NCBI RefSeq assembly: GCF_021440195.1
Contig: NZ_JAJTSZ010000003.1
Span: 372,001 to 436,000 of the forward strand
DNA: 64,000 nt
Source: Dyadobacter sp. CY356
Lineage (GTDB): Bacteria; Bacteroidota; Bacteroidia; Cytophagales; Spirosomataceae
Direction: 5' to 3'
Shown here piece after piece: positions 34,141 through 42,727 of the stretch. The notes under the pieces are model-generated. The model did not search any database, had not been told where the DNA came from, and saw only the letters and a program-made list of their open reading frames with translations. Each line of letters begins with the position of its first letter. Within the stretch, counting starts at the first letter, position 1. The position numbers and the translations under genes are program-made.

Positions 34141-36567
34141 TTAAAACCGGAATGAAACGCTTGCAGTAACACTTCTCAATTTTTGCGGATTAATGGATGA
34201 ATATCCAATCCAGTATTTTTTATCAGTAATGTTATCAACCTTCACCCCGAATCTGAATTTCGACTGTTCGTAAAAAGCACTTGCATTCAAAATGGTATAT
34301 TCCGGTAAGATGAAAACCCCCTGGCTTCTGGTATTGACAACTTTGTTATCACTCGCATAATTTCCACCAAAACCAAATCCAAGACCTCTGGCCATTCCTT
34401 CCTGAATACGGTAGCTAATCCATAAATTCCCAAGGTATGGCGACATGGCAGTAGCCGGACGAAGGCCTACAACATCTTCATCTGCTTTTTCATATTTTGA
34501 ATCGTTATAAGCAAAACCGGCGATAACGTTCAACCCGCGTAAAGGCTGGGCAATAACTTCCGCTTCAAAACCTTTGCTGCGCTGTGTTCCGTCCTGGATC
34601 GAAAAGTTTGGATGTGCAATATCCGCGCGGATCAGATTGGAAACCTGGATATCGTAGTAACTTAAAGTAGTGGTCAGTTTGCCGTTAAATGCATTTACTT
34701 TCACGCCACCTTCAGCCTGGTTTGCATGTTCGGGCTTGAAGGCTGCTCCGCTAAAACTATTACCAACCTGATTTGTAAAGCCATTTTGATAATTTGCAAA
34801 AATCGAAACAACATCTTTAACCGGCATATAAATCAAACCGAATTTTGGAGATAAAGATGTCTGGGTATAACCGCCCGATCTTTCGCCTGTTACGATACTG
34901 TAATTTCCTTTATTGTCAAAATAATCGATACGCAAGCCGGCAGACACGATCAGTTTGTTTGTAATGTTCAGTACGTCCGACACATAAGCACTGTAAATAT
35001 TGTTGATGAAGTTGTAAGGATAGTCGAAACCTTTTCCAGCCTGATACGCTGCTTTCAACGTGTTAAGGTTAAATTTTCCATAGGTTGGAATGTCCCCAGT
35101 AGCTGCTATGGTATCGACGGTAACACCGGTAAAATACTGGTCGGCGTTGCGGTGAAAAAAGTCAAGTCCTCCCACAAAACGGTTTCTCATACCGGCAAGT
35201 TGGAAATCGCCATTGAAGTTTTGCTGAATCTCAATAACCCGGTCTTTACTATTTTCAGTTGCCTGATCATTTCGCGAAATGTAACCGTTTCCAATATCCG
35301 TAGAAACCCCTGTCACAGCTGATTTGCTGAGCAGATAGAAATATGGATTTACACCGTCTGAATAACTATTTGTAGAAGTAAAACTGGTCGATGAAGTCCA
35401 TTGATCAGAAATCTTGTAATTCATCTGACCAAAAAAATTCGTATTTCTTGACTTTTGCGACAGGTCGCCGCGCCCGTAAGAGCGTTTGTAATCAATATCA
35501 AGTTTGTCTGCGCTGTTTACGCCAAGTGCTGAAATTTTGCCACCAAATGGAAAAAAGAAAATGGTATTACCCTGATTTTCTCCATTATAAAATTCAGCAT
35601 CAATGTTAAACGACAATTTATCATTGACTTTATAAGATAAACTCGGGGCGAACGTGAACATTTTTCCAAAACCATTGTCCTGGAAACTACCTTCATAATT
35701 GTAAGCCGTATTAACCCGCAGAAGAATATTTTTAGCAGAATCCAAAGGCGTATTTACATCCGCGCTGATACGGTTAAAACCAAAACTACCGGTTGAATAA
35801 GCAACCTCGCCACCAAATTTCGCAAATGGTTTTTTAGTAACACGGTTGATCAAACCACCATACGAAGTCAGTGCACTTCCAAATAATGTTGCAGACGGAC
35901 CTTTAATTACTTCAATATTTTCAATGTTTGCCGCATCTATTTTTGTAGAAACGTTTCCTGCAATACCGTTTCTCAATTTACTTTGCAGAATGAAACCACG
36001 TGAGTTGTAATAACTTCCTCCATCACCGCTACGCCCTGTTGCTTCCCACATTTTGCTGATACCAGGCGCATTTTTTAGCGCGTCATCAATGCTGAAAACC
36101 AGCTGTTCTCTTAGCAATTCTCTTGTGATGGTGGTATAAACCTGTGGATTTTCAAGATTTTTCAGGTTTATTTTAGACACATATTCACTTGATTCGCGTT
36201 GCAATTTTCCCTGAGCGGTAATGACCACTTCGCTAAAAGTTTTTGCATTTTCAGCCAGTGTGATATCCGGTACGACCGTGGTCTCACCAGATTTTACATC
36301 AATCGCAATTTCCTTTGTTTCAAGTCCGATGAAAGATGCAATCAGAATATACTGACCAGCTTCAATATTTTTTATTTCATATGCTCCTTTTGAGTCCGCA
36401 GTTGAGCCTTTGGACATTCCCTTCAAACCAACATTCACAAATTCAGCACCAACGCCATCTGACGTTCTGACTGTTCCTTTAATTCTTCCTGTTCCTTGTG
36501 AAAATGCATTACTTGAAATCAGCCAGGCGGCTATTACCAAAGTGATAGTAAACGTTAAGTGCTTCAT
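34141..36567 (-). CDS. TonB-dependent siderophore receptor
   Basis: 808 aa. Signal peptide at 1-23 (cleavage after SNAFSQ), then a carboxypeptidase-regulatory-like beta-sandwich (about 24-115: GTGRIKGTVRTSDG, IASFIGLETKEI), a plug domain (VFSIDDALKNAPGISKM, EVIKGPSATLFGS), and a 22-strand barrel ending in the aromatic C-terminus VSFRF. The plug and barrel are of the FhuA/FpvA siderophore type (TIGR01783 group). It imports ferric siderophores across the outer membrane using TonB energy. A near-perfect promoter lies upstream and the PepSY reductase-like gene follows, forming an iron-uptake unit. No Fur box was recognised. Confidence 0.93.
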   Translation of the reverse strand: MKHLTFTITLVIAAWLISSNAFSQGTGRIKGTVRTSDGVGAEFVNVGLKGMSKGSTADSKGAYEIKNIEAGQYILIASFIGLETKEIAIDVKSGETTVVPDITLAENAKTFSEVVITAQGKLQRESSEYVSKINLKNLENPQVYTTITRELLREQLVFSIDDALKNAPGISKMWEATGRSGDGGSYYNSRGFILQSKLRNGIAGNVSTKIDAANIENIEVIKGPSATLFGSALTSYGGLINRVTKKPFAKFGGEVAYSTGSFGFNRISADVNTPLDSAKNILLRVNTAYNYEGSFQDNGFGKMFTFAPSLSYKVNDKLSFNIDAEFYNGENQGNTIFFFPFGGKISALGVNSADKLDIDYKRSYGRGDLSQKSRNTNFFGQMNYKISDQWTSSTSFTSTNSYSDGVNPYFYLLSKSAVTGVSTDIGNGYISRNDQATENSKDRVIEIQQNFNGDFQLAGMRNRFVGGLDFFHRNADQYFTGVTVDTIAATGDIPTYGKFNLNTLKAAYQAGKGFDYPYNFINNIYSAYVSDVLNITNKLIVSAGLRIDYFDNKGNYSIVTGERSGGYTQTSLSPKFGLIYMPVKDVVSIFANYQNGFTNQVGNSFSGAAFKPEHANQAEGGVKVNAFNGKLTTTLSYYDIQVSNLIRADIAHPNFSIQDGTQRSKGFEAEVIAQPLRGLNVIAGFAYNDSKYEKADEDVVGLRPATAMSPYLGNLWISYRIQEGMARGLGFGFGGNYASDNKVVNTRSQGVFILPEYTILNASAFYEQSKFRFGVKVDNITDKKYWIGYSSINPQKLRSVTASVSFRF

Positions 36568-36607
36568 CAGATAGGTTACCTTGTATATAATTAGTCTTAA
36601 TAAGCCG

Positions 36608-36639
36608 CAAAGCTATTGATTGATTAGATTGAATCCAAA
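36608..36639 (-). promoter_or_regulatory. Bacteroidota promoter of the TonB receptor gene
   Basis: On the minus strand, TTTG (36636-36639), a 20-bp spacer, then TAGCTTTG (36608-36615): both elements match the TTTG-N19/21-TAnnTTTG consensus exactly. It leaves a leader of roughly 35-40 nt before the start codon. Confidence 0.8.
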
Positions 36640-36665
36640 TAAAAATTATGGTTCTTCTAATAATC

Positions 36666-36679
36666 TAAGTGTACACTTA
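36666..36679. promoter_or_regulatory. 14-bp perfect palindrome upstream of the TonB receptor promoter
   Basis: TAAGTGTACACTTA is fully self-complementary and lies 26 bp upstream of the -33 element, a position suited to an activator or repressor. The regulator is unknown. A chance palindrome in AT-rich intergenic DNA cannot be excluded. Confidence 0.35.
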
Positions 36680-36707
36680 TATAGTAATGTAACGGAGTAG
36701 TTTTTGA

Positions 36708-38246
36708 CTACTTAACACGGAATCGGAGGAAAATTTGTCCGTTTAATGTTCTTATTGGCCTTGAAGTAGCGGAAACATTCGTCAGTGGAACAATCAGGTT
36801 GGCGCCTAATTTAAGCCGGCCGGTATTGAAGATGAGGCCCGTTTTTATTGTGACAAGATTGGTTTGTACCAAGTTGTTGAGATCTTGTTTTGTCAATAAA
36901 AGCCTGGACGTAGGGAGAACCTCGCCTGCATAATTTTTCATGCTTTCCTGAAAAAGTGCTCTGTTTAGTTTGCTATAACCTAATCCCGCTGAAAATGCCA
37001 GATTGGGAAAAAACTGATAATTGTATTGTAGGGACAGATTGATACCAACAGCTTTGATCATGTGTGTATTATAAGAAAGATCTTTAATCGTTGAATCGAG
37101 CGTCTGCTTAATCAGCTTATTCCCGGCCAAATATTGTTGGGAAATGAAAAAACTGGCGATTACAGATTGTTTGTCGTCGAGATCTTTGCTAATCCAGAGG
37201 CCTGGTATAAGTAAACGATATGGTTTTTTCGTACTATCAGGACCAGGGAGCAAATATTTGGTGTCCTTAAATGAGCTCGCGGCGTTCCATTCCAATCCTA
37301 TGTGAAGTGTCTCTAAAAATGGCTTTTGGGAATTAGCTTTTATATTTTCCTCTCTTTTATCTCCTGTTTTTATTGGCCTGGTTACAATGGCATTTTTTTT
37401 CAGAACAGGAAATTGGGTCGATTTTGGAATTATTTTCTTGACTGAAAAGGCGATTTTTTGGTCTGATTTTATCTCATTTATTGGTTGAAATGAATCGTTT
37501 TTTTCTTTGAAATAGGAAAATTTATTGTCTCCGGAATTGAAAGATTTTTGAACGGTAGTGTTCCCGGAATCTTTGTCTTTCAAACTTACGATTAGTCCAT
37601 TTGACACATTCTCTGTTGAAAATCTGTTTGATAAGCTTTTTTTATTACTTATTTTCTTTGTTATATTTCCAAAACGACCATATCCCTGAACTTCCGAAAC
37701 TGCTCTGTTGGGTCCATTTTCGGTACGCCCCGAATTTGTTTTTTTATTTTTTAAAGTAATTTCAGGATTATGAAAACTGGGATTAACGGATTGATTTTTA
37801 CTGTGTGTCAACTGTTCGGAATATATTTTGTCCTTTGATGGCGAATCCGTTATTACATTATTTTCAATACCAGTCGAATTGCCTTTTAAACTATCGTTTC
37901 TTGTAATAAGATTTTCTGAAAAGGTTGGTTTTATTTGTTCCGGCACATCATTTAGTACGACACTATCTTCAAATTTTTCCTCGAAATTCGTTTTTACATT
38001 TGTTTTTTCTTCTGGACTTTCAGGGATTAAAAGCCAGCTACCGGCTACAATTGTTGCTCCGGACAAAAGTCCTAAACCATATTTCAAAAAGTACTTGAAT
38101 TTTCCGGCAGTTTTTAAAGATGAATCCGGAATGGAAGTATTTCCCAGCATATCACTCATTTGCGACCACGCGTTATCCGCCTGAACTTCCGGTTCTGGTA
38201 ATTTTCCGCTGAGGTACTTTTTGATATGTAGGTTTTTCTTGCTCAC
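36708..38246 (-). CDS. Anti-sigma-like membrane protein with a beta-rich C-terminal domain
   Basis: 512 aa. The N-terminal about 48 residues are cytoplasmic-looking with KKYLSGKLPEPEVQADNAWSQM, resembling the short sigma-binding helix of Bacteroidota anti-sigma factors; one membrane helix follows (FLKYGLGLLSGATIVAGSWLL). A long Ser/Asn/Lys-rich region (about 80-330) looks disordered, and the last about 180 residues form beta-strands ending in IFLRFRVK, like an outer-membrane-barrel or PorT-type domain. The ECF sigma gene ends 6 bp upstream on the same strand, which makes it the likely sigma regulator. I do not recognise a characterised homologue. Confidence 0.75.
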   Translation of the reverse strand: MSKKNLHIKKYLSGKLPEPEVQADNAWSQMSDMLGNTSIPDSSLKTAGKFKYFLKYGLGLLSGATIVAGSWLLIPESPEEKTNVKTNFEEKFEDSVVLNDVPEQIKPTFSENLITRNDSLKGNSTGIENNVITDSPSKDKIYSEQLTHSKNQSVNPSFHNPEITLKNKKTNSGRTENGPNRAVSEVQGYGRFGNITKKISNKKSLSNRFSTENVSNGLIVSLKDKDSGNTTVQKSFNSGDNKFSYFKEKNDSFQPINEIKSDQKIAFSVKKIIPKSTQFPVLKKNAIVTRPIKTGDKREENIKANSQKPFLETLHIGLEWNAASSFKDTKYLLPGPDSTKKPYRLLIPGLWISKDLDDKQSVIASFFISQQYLAGNKLIKQTLDSTIKDLSYNTHMIKAVGINLSLQYNYQFFPNLAFSAGLGYSKLNRALFQESMKNYAGEVLPTSRLLLTKQDLNNLVQTNLVTIKTGLIFNTGRLKLGANLIVPLTNVSATSRPIRTLNGQIFLRFRVK

Positions 38247-38252
38247 AAGTTT

Positions 38253-38786
38253 TTAAATCGACTTTTCAAATATAATTTTTAGCCTGCTGCGACTTTCGCT
38301 TAAATGCCATTTTACAGTTCCTTCACTGATGTTTAATGCTTCTGCAATTTCCTTCACCGAAAATCCATCCAGATAAAAAAGACTGGAAACACGGCGTGTT
38401 GCCATGGGTAGCTGACTCATATAAACTTCAATATCATCGTATTCCAGTTCCTGAAACGGATTTTCTTTTGCTTCAAAAAACATATTTTCCTTAATTTCAT
38501 CGTAATCAAAATGCTGCGTTTTTTTATCCCGAAGCAAAGTAAGCGCGGCATTTCTCACGGTAGTATACATCCAGTTGAAAAATTCACCTTTCGTTGCATC
38601 ATATTGATCCAGATTTTTGAAAACTTTCATCATTCCGTTATTGATGGCGGTTACGATCTCATGTTTATCCTCAAAAAAATTTCTGCATAAAGCAAACAGG
38701 ACAGGATAAAATTGTCGGTACAATTTCTCCTGACTCTGACGCTCTTTTCGTCGGCAACCGGCTAATATTTCCTTTAAGTTGTCCAA
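38253..38786 (-). CDS. ECF-type RNA polymerase sigma factor
   Basis: 177 aa. Sigma region 2 spans about residues 20-90 (QFYPVLFALCRNFFED, then WMYTTVRNAALTLLRDKK). Region 4 spans about 120-175 with the helix-turn-helix FSVKEIAEALNISEGTVKWHLSESRSRLK. It directs core polymerase to a small regulon, possibly including its own operon. The gene immediately downstream encodes an anti-sigma-like membrane protein (6 bp gap), the standard arrangement. No carbohydrate SusC/SusD pair is adjacent, so the regulon is not predictable from context. Confidence 0.92.
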   Translation of the reverse strand: MDNLKEILAGCRRKERQSQEKLYRQFYPVLFALCRNFFEDKHEIVTAINNGMMKVFKNLDQYDATKGEFFNWMYTTVRNAALTLLRDKKTQHFDYDEIKENMFFEAKENPFQELEYDDIEVYMSQLPMATRRVSSLFYLDGFSVKEIAEALNISEGTVKWHLSESRSRLKIIFEKSI

Positions 38787-38799
38787 GCTTATGCTCCAA

Positions 38800-38829
38800 A
38801 CGCCGGCAAAGGTGAGTGCTTGCCGGCGT
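38800..38829. terminator. GC-rich hairpin between the lipoprotein and sigma genes
   Basis: Arms ACGCCGGCAA (38800-38809) and TTGCCGGCGT (38820-38829) with a 10-base loop. It lies 21 bp after the minus-strand lipoprotein stop codon. The T-run follows it on the plus strand rather than the minus, so minus-strand termination would be only moderate. Confidence 0.6.
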
Positions 38830-38850
38830 CAATTTTTTGTTAGGTTTACG

Positions 38851-39630
38851 TTACAATGTCTTCGTGGTGAAAATTACTCCATCATCATAAGGCCATGTGA
38901 ACTGGTAATTTCCTCCATTTCTTGTAAAAGATCCTTTATAATTTTTTCCGTTAAAAGTGATTTCAAGATTATATATCTTGCCGTCTTTTATTGGCTCATT
39001 GGTATAAATGTATTGTTTTGATTTTGCATTTTCAGTCGCACAACCTGCCGGACTGATCACCTTGAGGAAATCGTATACAAACGTGTCCTGAACCTTATCA
39101 CGGGAAAAGAGCATGTAATTGTTGTTGCATTTATAATTGTTTTTTGTTTCTGCCAAAAATTCCAGGTGAAAAGTGGAATCTGCAAATGTGATGGGTGTCA
39201 AACTCAGGATATCGTCTGCGTCAAAATCCTGGCGTATTTCTACATTATCGTTTCCAGGATCATAAATGACAACATCTACGAGTAAAGAAACGGAGTCTTG
39301 TGAAATACTGTCGAGCGCAGTAATGGTGTATTTTCCGGTTTCTGGGAAATAAATCGCTGCAACTTCATTAGTTTTTGATACCCGGATATTTTGATTTGGA
39401 GAGACTTTCCATTGAAAATTGAGTGGGGATAAACCGTTTTCTAATGCAAAATGAACAGATTCACCTTTTTGGACGGTTGTAGTGGTAGCCACTTTTATTC
39501 CTTCCAGCTCTGAAGCCCCGATTCTATCTGCCGAATCTGAAGAATCGACATCATTTCTTTCACAAGCTACCAGCTGCATAAGCGCCAGCAAAATCATTCC
39601 GATTAAAATTTTTCCCTGTTTCATGACCAT
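38851..39630 (-). CDS. Hypothetical lipoprotein with a PKD-like domain
   Basis: 259 aa. A lipoprotein signal ends in QLVACERND (lipid Cys about residue 23). Residues about 50-130 resemble a PKD/Ig-like fold (ESVHFALENGLSPLNFQWKVS, then EVAAIYFPETGKYTITALDS). The remainder is beta-rich and has two Cys (CNNNYMLF, PAGCATEN) that may form a disulfide. Probably anchored in the outer membrane or facing the periplasm. Function is unknown. Either the ATG at 39630 or the one at 39624 could be the start. It is separated from the sigma operon by a hairpin. Confidence 0.75.
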   Translation of the reverse strand: MVMKQGKILIGMILLALMQLVACERNDVDSSDSADRIGASELEGIKVATTTTVQKGESVHFALENGLSPLNFQWKVSPNQNIRVSKTNEVAAIYFPETGKYTITALDSISQDSVSLLVDVVIYDPGNDNVEIRQDFDADDILSLTPITFADSTFHLEFLAETKNNYKCNNNYMLFSRDKVQDTFVYDFLKVISPAGCATENAKSKQYIYTNEPIKDGKIYNLEITFNGKNYKGSFTRNGGNYQFTWPYDDGVIFTTKTL

Positions 39631-39725
39631 TTTGAAGTTAAGTTTAGCAGACTGACAGAACTTTTGCTGTCAATAAAATAAACTACAAAGGGTAGGTGTA
39701 AGGTTGGGTCGGAGGAGGAAAAAAC

Positions 39726-40463
39726 TTATTTAAATTTTTTAGCTAGCTGTTGATTCAGAATTTTTGATATTTCCTCATGTTGTTTATAAACCATCAAATG
39801 CCCGCCACCTTCAATAATGATGTCCGGTTTTACAATTTTTAATGGAATTAACCGGTCTTCTGATCCGTGAATATGGTAGAGATTTTCAGCTTTATCCGGA
39901 TGTTTCCATTCGCTCATCCGAATTAGTGCCCATTTTAGAAATTTGCTATCCGTATCGTGGAGAATTTGTTTTAGTAATGTTTTTAATTCCGGCGTATCGG
40001 CTCCAAAGTATCTGTACGTGTAGGAATTAGTGGATTTCAGTATTGGTGCGGCAAATGGGCTTGCAAGGAAAAATTTTATCAAACCACGATTAAATTTTGA
40101 AACAGGAATATTGGTTGGCGTACTCGAAATTAATATAATCTGCTCGGGGCGAACAATCTCTGCAATTTCGGAAGCCACAATACCGCCAAAGGAAAGCCCG
40201 ACCAGCTGGAATGGTTTGGTGGTATCCATTTGTGCAATTAACCTTTGAGCGTAATCATGCAGCGGCTCTTTTCTTTTGGGAGAAATCCATTCAATATAAT
40301 GAACATCATAACGATCATCCAGTTTCAGTTTATCAAAAACACGTTTATCAGCGCCTAAACCACTCAAAAAGTAAACATTCATTTTTGGAGATTCACTTAC
40401 TGCCGATTTTTTTTCGGGAATCAATGTAGAAAACAAGGTTAGCATCAGCGTTAGGTACAGCAT
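39726..40463 (-). CDS. Alpha/beta-hydrolase, probably exported
   Basis: 245 aa. A hydrophobic N-terminus (MLYLTLMLTLFSTLIPEKK) suggests a signal peptide or anchor without a clear cleavage site. Hydrolase core: YFLSGLGADKRVF (oxyanion region), nucleophile elbow VGLSFGGIVASE, Asp in IHGSEDRLIPL, and catalytic His in GGGHLMVYKQ. The substrate cannot be inferred. It lies between two minus-strand genes; the large hairpin repeat at 40550-40641 lies upstream, so it probably has its own promoter nearer the start. ATG at 40463. Confidence 0.85.
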   Translation of the reverse strand: MLYLTLMLTLFSTLIPEKKSAVSESPKMNVYFLSGLGADKRVFDKLKLDDRYDVHYIEWISPKRKEPLHDYAQRLIAQMDTTKPFQLVGLSFGGIVASEIAEIVRPEQIILISSTPTNIPVSKFNRGLIKFFLASPFAAPILKSTNSYTYRYFGADTPELKTLLKQILHDTDSKFLKWALIRMSEWKHPDKAENLYHIHGSEDRLIPLKIVKPDIIIEGGGHLMVYKQHEEISKILNQQLAKKFK

Positions 40464-40549
40464 ATTTTTGTTTTTAAATCAACCAAATGTGTTGGTTAAA
40501 AATAACTTTAATATATGTACGAAACCCGATATAAGAAAGATTAAAGAAG

Positions 40550-40641
40550 GGTTTCACGCAAAGCAAAAAAATAAAAGCAAAGACCGCTAAGAATGAAAAC
40601 TTAGCGGTCTTTGCACTTCTTTCCTTTCTTCGCGTGAAACC
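40550..40641. repeat. Intergenic hairpin repeat, TTTCACGCAAAG family (copy 2)
   Basis: Outer arms GGTTTCACGC (40550-40559) and GCGTGAAACC (40632-40641), and inner arms GCAAAGACCGCTAAG (40577-40591) and CTTAGCGGTCTTTGC (40600-40614), all perfect, with an 8-base loop. It lies 8 bp after the stop codon of the BtuB-like receptor gene and would also act as its terminator. Confidence 0.85.
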
Positions 40642-40649
40642 TTTTAAAT

Positions 40650-42596
40650 TTACTTCATAAAACTATATCTCAATCCGACCATCACCCATCTTCCAGGCAT
40701 TTTCGCTCCTAACAAATCACTGTATTTCGTATCTCCAATATTATCAGCCTGAACAAAAACAGACAATGTTTTTTTCAAAACTGCATATTCAGCTTTTACA
40801 TTCAGTACAAAATAATCTCTCGAAATAGTTGCTTCAATAGCCGATGCTTCACGTTTTGCCCGGTTTTTGTAGATTCCGTTGAGGCTAAGTGAGAAATTGG
40901 AATATTGATATAATACTGAAAAATTACCCAGGAACTTGGCGTGTGATGAAATGTAAAATGAAGTCGTTTCGCTGCTTTCGCTATTCAGCCAGGTAAGTCC
41001 GGTTGTCAGCCACAATCTTTGGTTTTCGGCAATTGTTTTGGAATACTGCATATCCAGTTCGGCACCGGTTGTATTAACGCTGGCAATGTTTTTTGCCAAA
41101 GCATAGGTTCCGGTTGGCGAAAGGTTGTCTTTACGCGGCATCTGGGCATAAGGAGTAGCGGTATAATCGATCAAATTGCTTTGTCTGCGTTGAAAAACAG
41201 TACCGGAAAGTTTCAGATTTGATAAAAACCAGTCCGCACCGGCTTCGTAACTGAAAGAAGTTTCTGCTTTCAGGGCCGGATCGCCCACACTGCTTCCATT
41301 GGTTATGATCGGTTTGTTATAATTGTTGTAACGTTCGGTAAAATCGGCATCACGTATTGTTTTTCCGGCGCTTCCGCGTAATTGCCAGTTGTCTTTTTTG
41401 TATGATAGATTAACCTGCGGCACAGCTTCGGTTCCAATTTTTTCGCGCCAGTCAAAACGGACAGACGGGCTAATTGTAAAATTCTCTCCAATTCTTTGGG
41501 ATAAAGTTACAAAAGGAGCCAATTGATTTATTGAATGATCTCCACGATCATTGGAAGCAATGTTTTTGTTTTGAAAATTTAAACCGGCCACCAGACTCGT
41601 GCTCGATGTGAAAATTTGTTGCCAGGTAACTAATCCCTGCCAAAGTTTAGACTTGCTGTTATTTTTGATAGATAAGGAATTAAACAAATACTGGTCCTGA
41701 ACATATTTATACCCTCCATCAAAAGAAAAAGCAGATTTCCCTTTTTTGTAACCAACTTTCACCTGGTTCCAAAACGTTCCGACCTGCTCGTTTGCAGTAT
41801 CTGATTTGGCGGTCGTATAAAAATTCTGAGCTGCAAAATCACGATGATCAAAGGATGATCTTACGGCTAAATTCCATGCAGGAGAAAACGCATAATTTGC
41901 AGACAGCGATGCGGTGTTATTATGGAAATATCCTTTGGTACCGCGCTGTTGAACTCCCGTTGCATTGTTTGAAATAATTCCACCGGAAACTGCCAGCTTA
42001 TTTTTTTGAACAAATACTCCCATATTTCCATTAAACAAACCATACTGGCCAGCGGTTGCGGAAGCGTTTACAGCGGTTTTGTTATTATTTGAAACAGATA
42101 CATCATCATTTTTTGCAGCCAGTTTTGCTGCAAAAGTTTTTGAAACAATATAGATAACACCACCCACAGCCTCAGAACCATAAATAGCCGAAGATGCTCC
42201 TTTCAAAACCTCAATCCGTTCTATTTCGGATGGGGAAATGGGAATATAGCTGCTGAAATGGCCGGTGTTCGGGTCGTTCAACCGCAAGCCGTCCATGATC
42301 ACCAGAACCTGCTGGAATGTTCCACCTCTTAAAACAATATCACTTTGAGAACCCATAGGTCCCCGCGCCTGAATTTCAAGTCCGGGAATGTATCGTAGCA
42401 GATCATCAATACTGTGAACCGGAAGGTTTTGAAATAAATCACCTTTTATCACCGCTATATTCCGGCCGCTTTCTGATGCCCGTTTTTCGATAAGCGATGA
42501 AGTGACCGTCACAGGATCCAGTGCTATTTCCTGTGCTTTGGCAAAGTGTAAAAGGAAAAGTAAAAAGAATAAACTGTAAAATTTCGACAAATTCAT
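40650..42596 (-). CDS. BtuB-like TonB-dependent receptor
   Basis: 648 aa from the ATG at 42596. An extension to 42626 would start with TTG inside the promoter -7 box, so it is rejected. Signal peptide MNLSKFYSLFFLLFLLHFAKAQ. There is no carboxypeptidase-like domain: a plug domain begins directly (LDPVTVTSSLIEKRASES, LPVHSIDDLLRYIPGLEIQ, VLRGGTFQQVLVIMDGLRLND, IEVLKGASSAIYGSEAVGG). The barrel ends in WVMVGLRYSFMK. The form is that of BtuB/Cir-type receptors. Cobalamin is a possible substrate given the cob genes in the window, but there is no cobalamin riboswitch upstream and other ligands remain possible. Confidence 0.88.
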   Translation of the reverse strand: MNLSKFYSLFFLLFLLHFAKAQEIALDPVTVTSSLIEKRASESGRNIAVIKGDLFQNLPVHSIDDLLRYIPGLEIQARGPMGSQSDIVLRGGTFQQVLVIMDGLRLNDPNTGHFSSYIPISPSEIERIEVLKGASSAIYGSEAVGGVIYIVSKTFAAKLAAKNDDVSVSNNNKTAVNASATAGQYGLFNGNMGVFVQKNKLAVSGGIISNNATGVQQRGTKGYFHNNTASLSANYAFSPAWNLAVRSSFDHRDFAAQNFYTTAKSDTANEQVGTFWNQVKVGYKKGKSAFSFDGGYKYVQDQYLFNSLSIKNNSKSKLWQGLVTWQQIFTSSTSLVAGLNFQNKNIASNDRGDHSINQLAPFVTLSQRIGENFTISPSVRFDWREKIGTEAVPQVNLSYKKDNWQLRGSAGKTIRDADFTERYNNYNKPIITNGSSVGDPALKAETSFSYEAGADWFLSNLKLSGTVFQRRQSNLIDYTATPYAQMPRKDNLSPTGTYALAKNIASVNTTGAELDMQYSKTIAENQRLWLTTGLTWLNSESSETTSFYISSHAKFLGNFSVLYQYSNFSLSLNGIYKNRAKREASAIEATISRDYFVLNVKAEYAVLKKTLSVFVQADNIGDTKYSDLLGAKMPGRWVMVGLRYSFMK

Positions 42597-42623
42597 AAAC
42601 AATGATTTTTGATAAATGCACTG

Positions 42624-42631
42624 CAAAGGTA
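42624..42631 (-). promoter_or_regulatory. Promoter -7 element of the BtuB-like gene
   Basis: TACCTTTG on the minus strand matches TAnnTTTG exactly, 27 bp before the ATG. It overlaps the alternative TTG start and so decides against that start. Confidence 0.6.
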
Positions 42632-42727
42632 TTGTCCACCCGGACTCTTGATATACTCCGGTTTTAAGTTAATAGGTAGTCCGGTTGAAATTGTGCCAAA
42701 AAAAGAATGTTGGACATTTCTTTTTTC

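Noticed and set aside
42597..42727. Cobalamin riboswitch ahead of the BtuB-like receptor
   Set aside because: No B12-box-like sequence or multi-stem layout was seen, and the -7 promoter lies only 27 bp before the start codon, leaving no room for a riboswitch leader.
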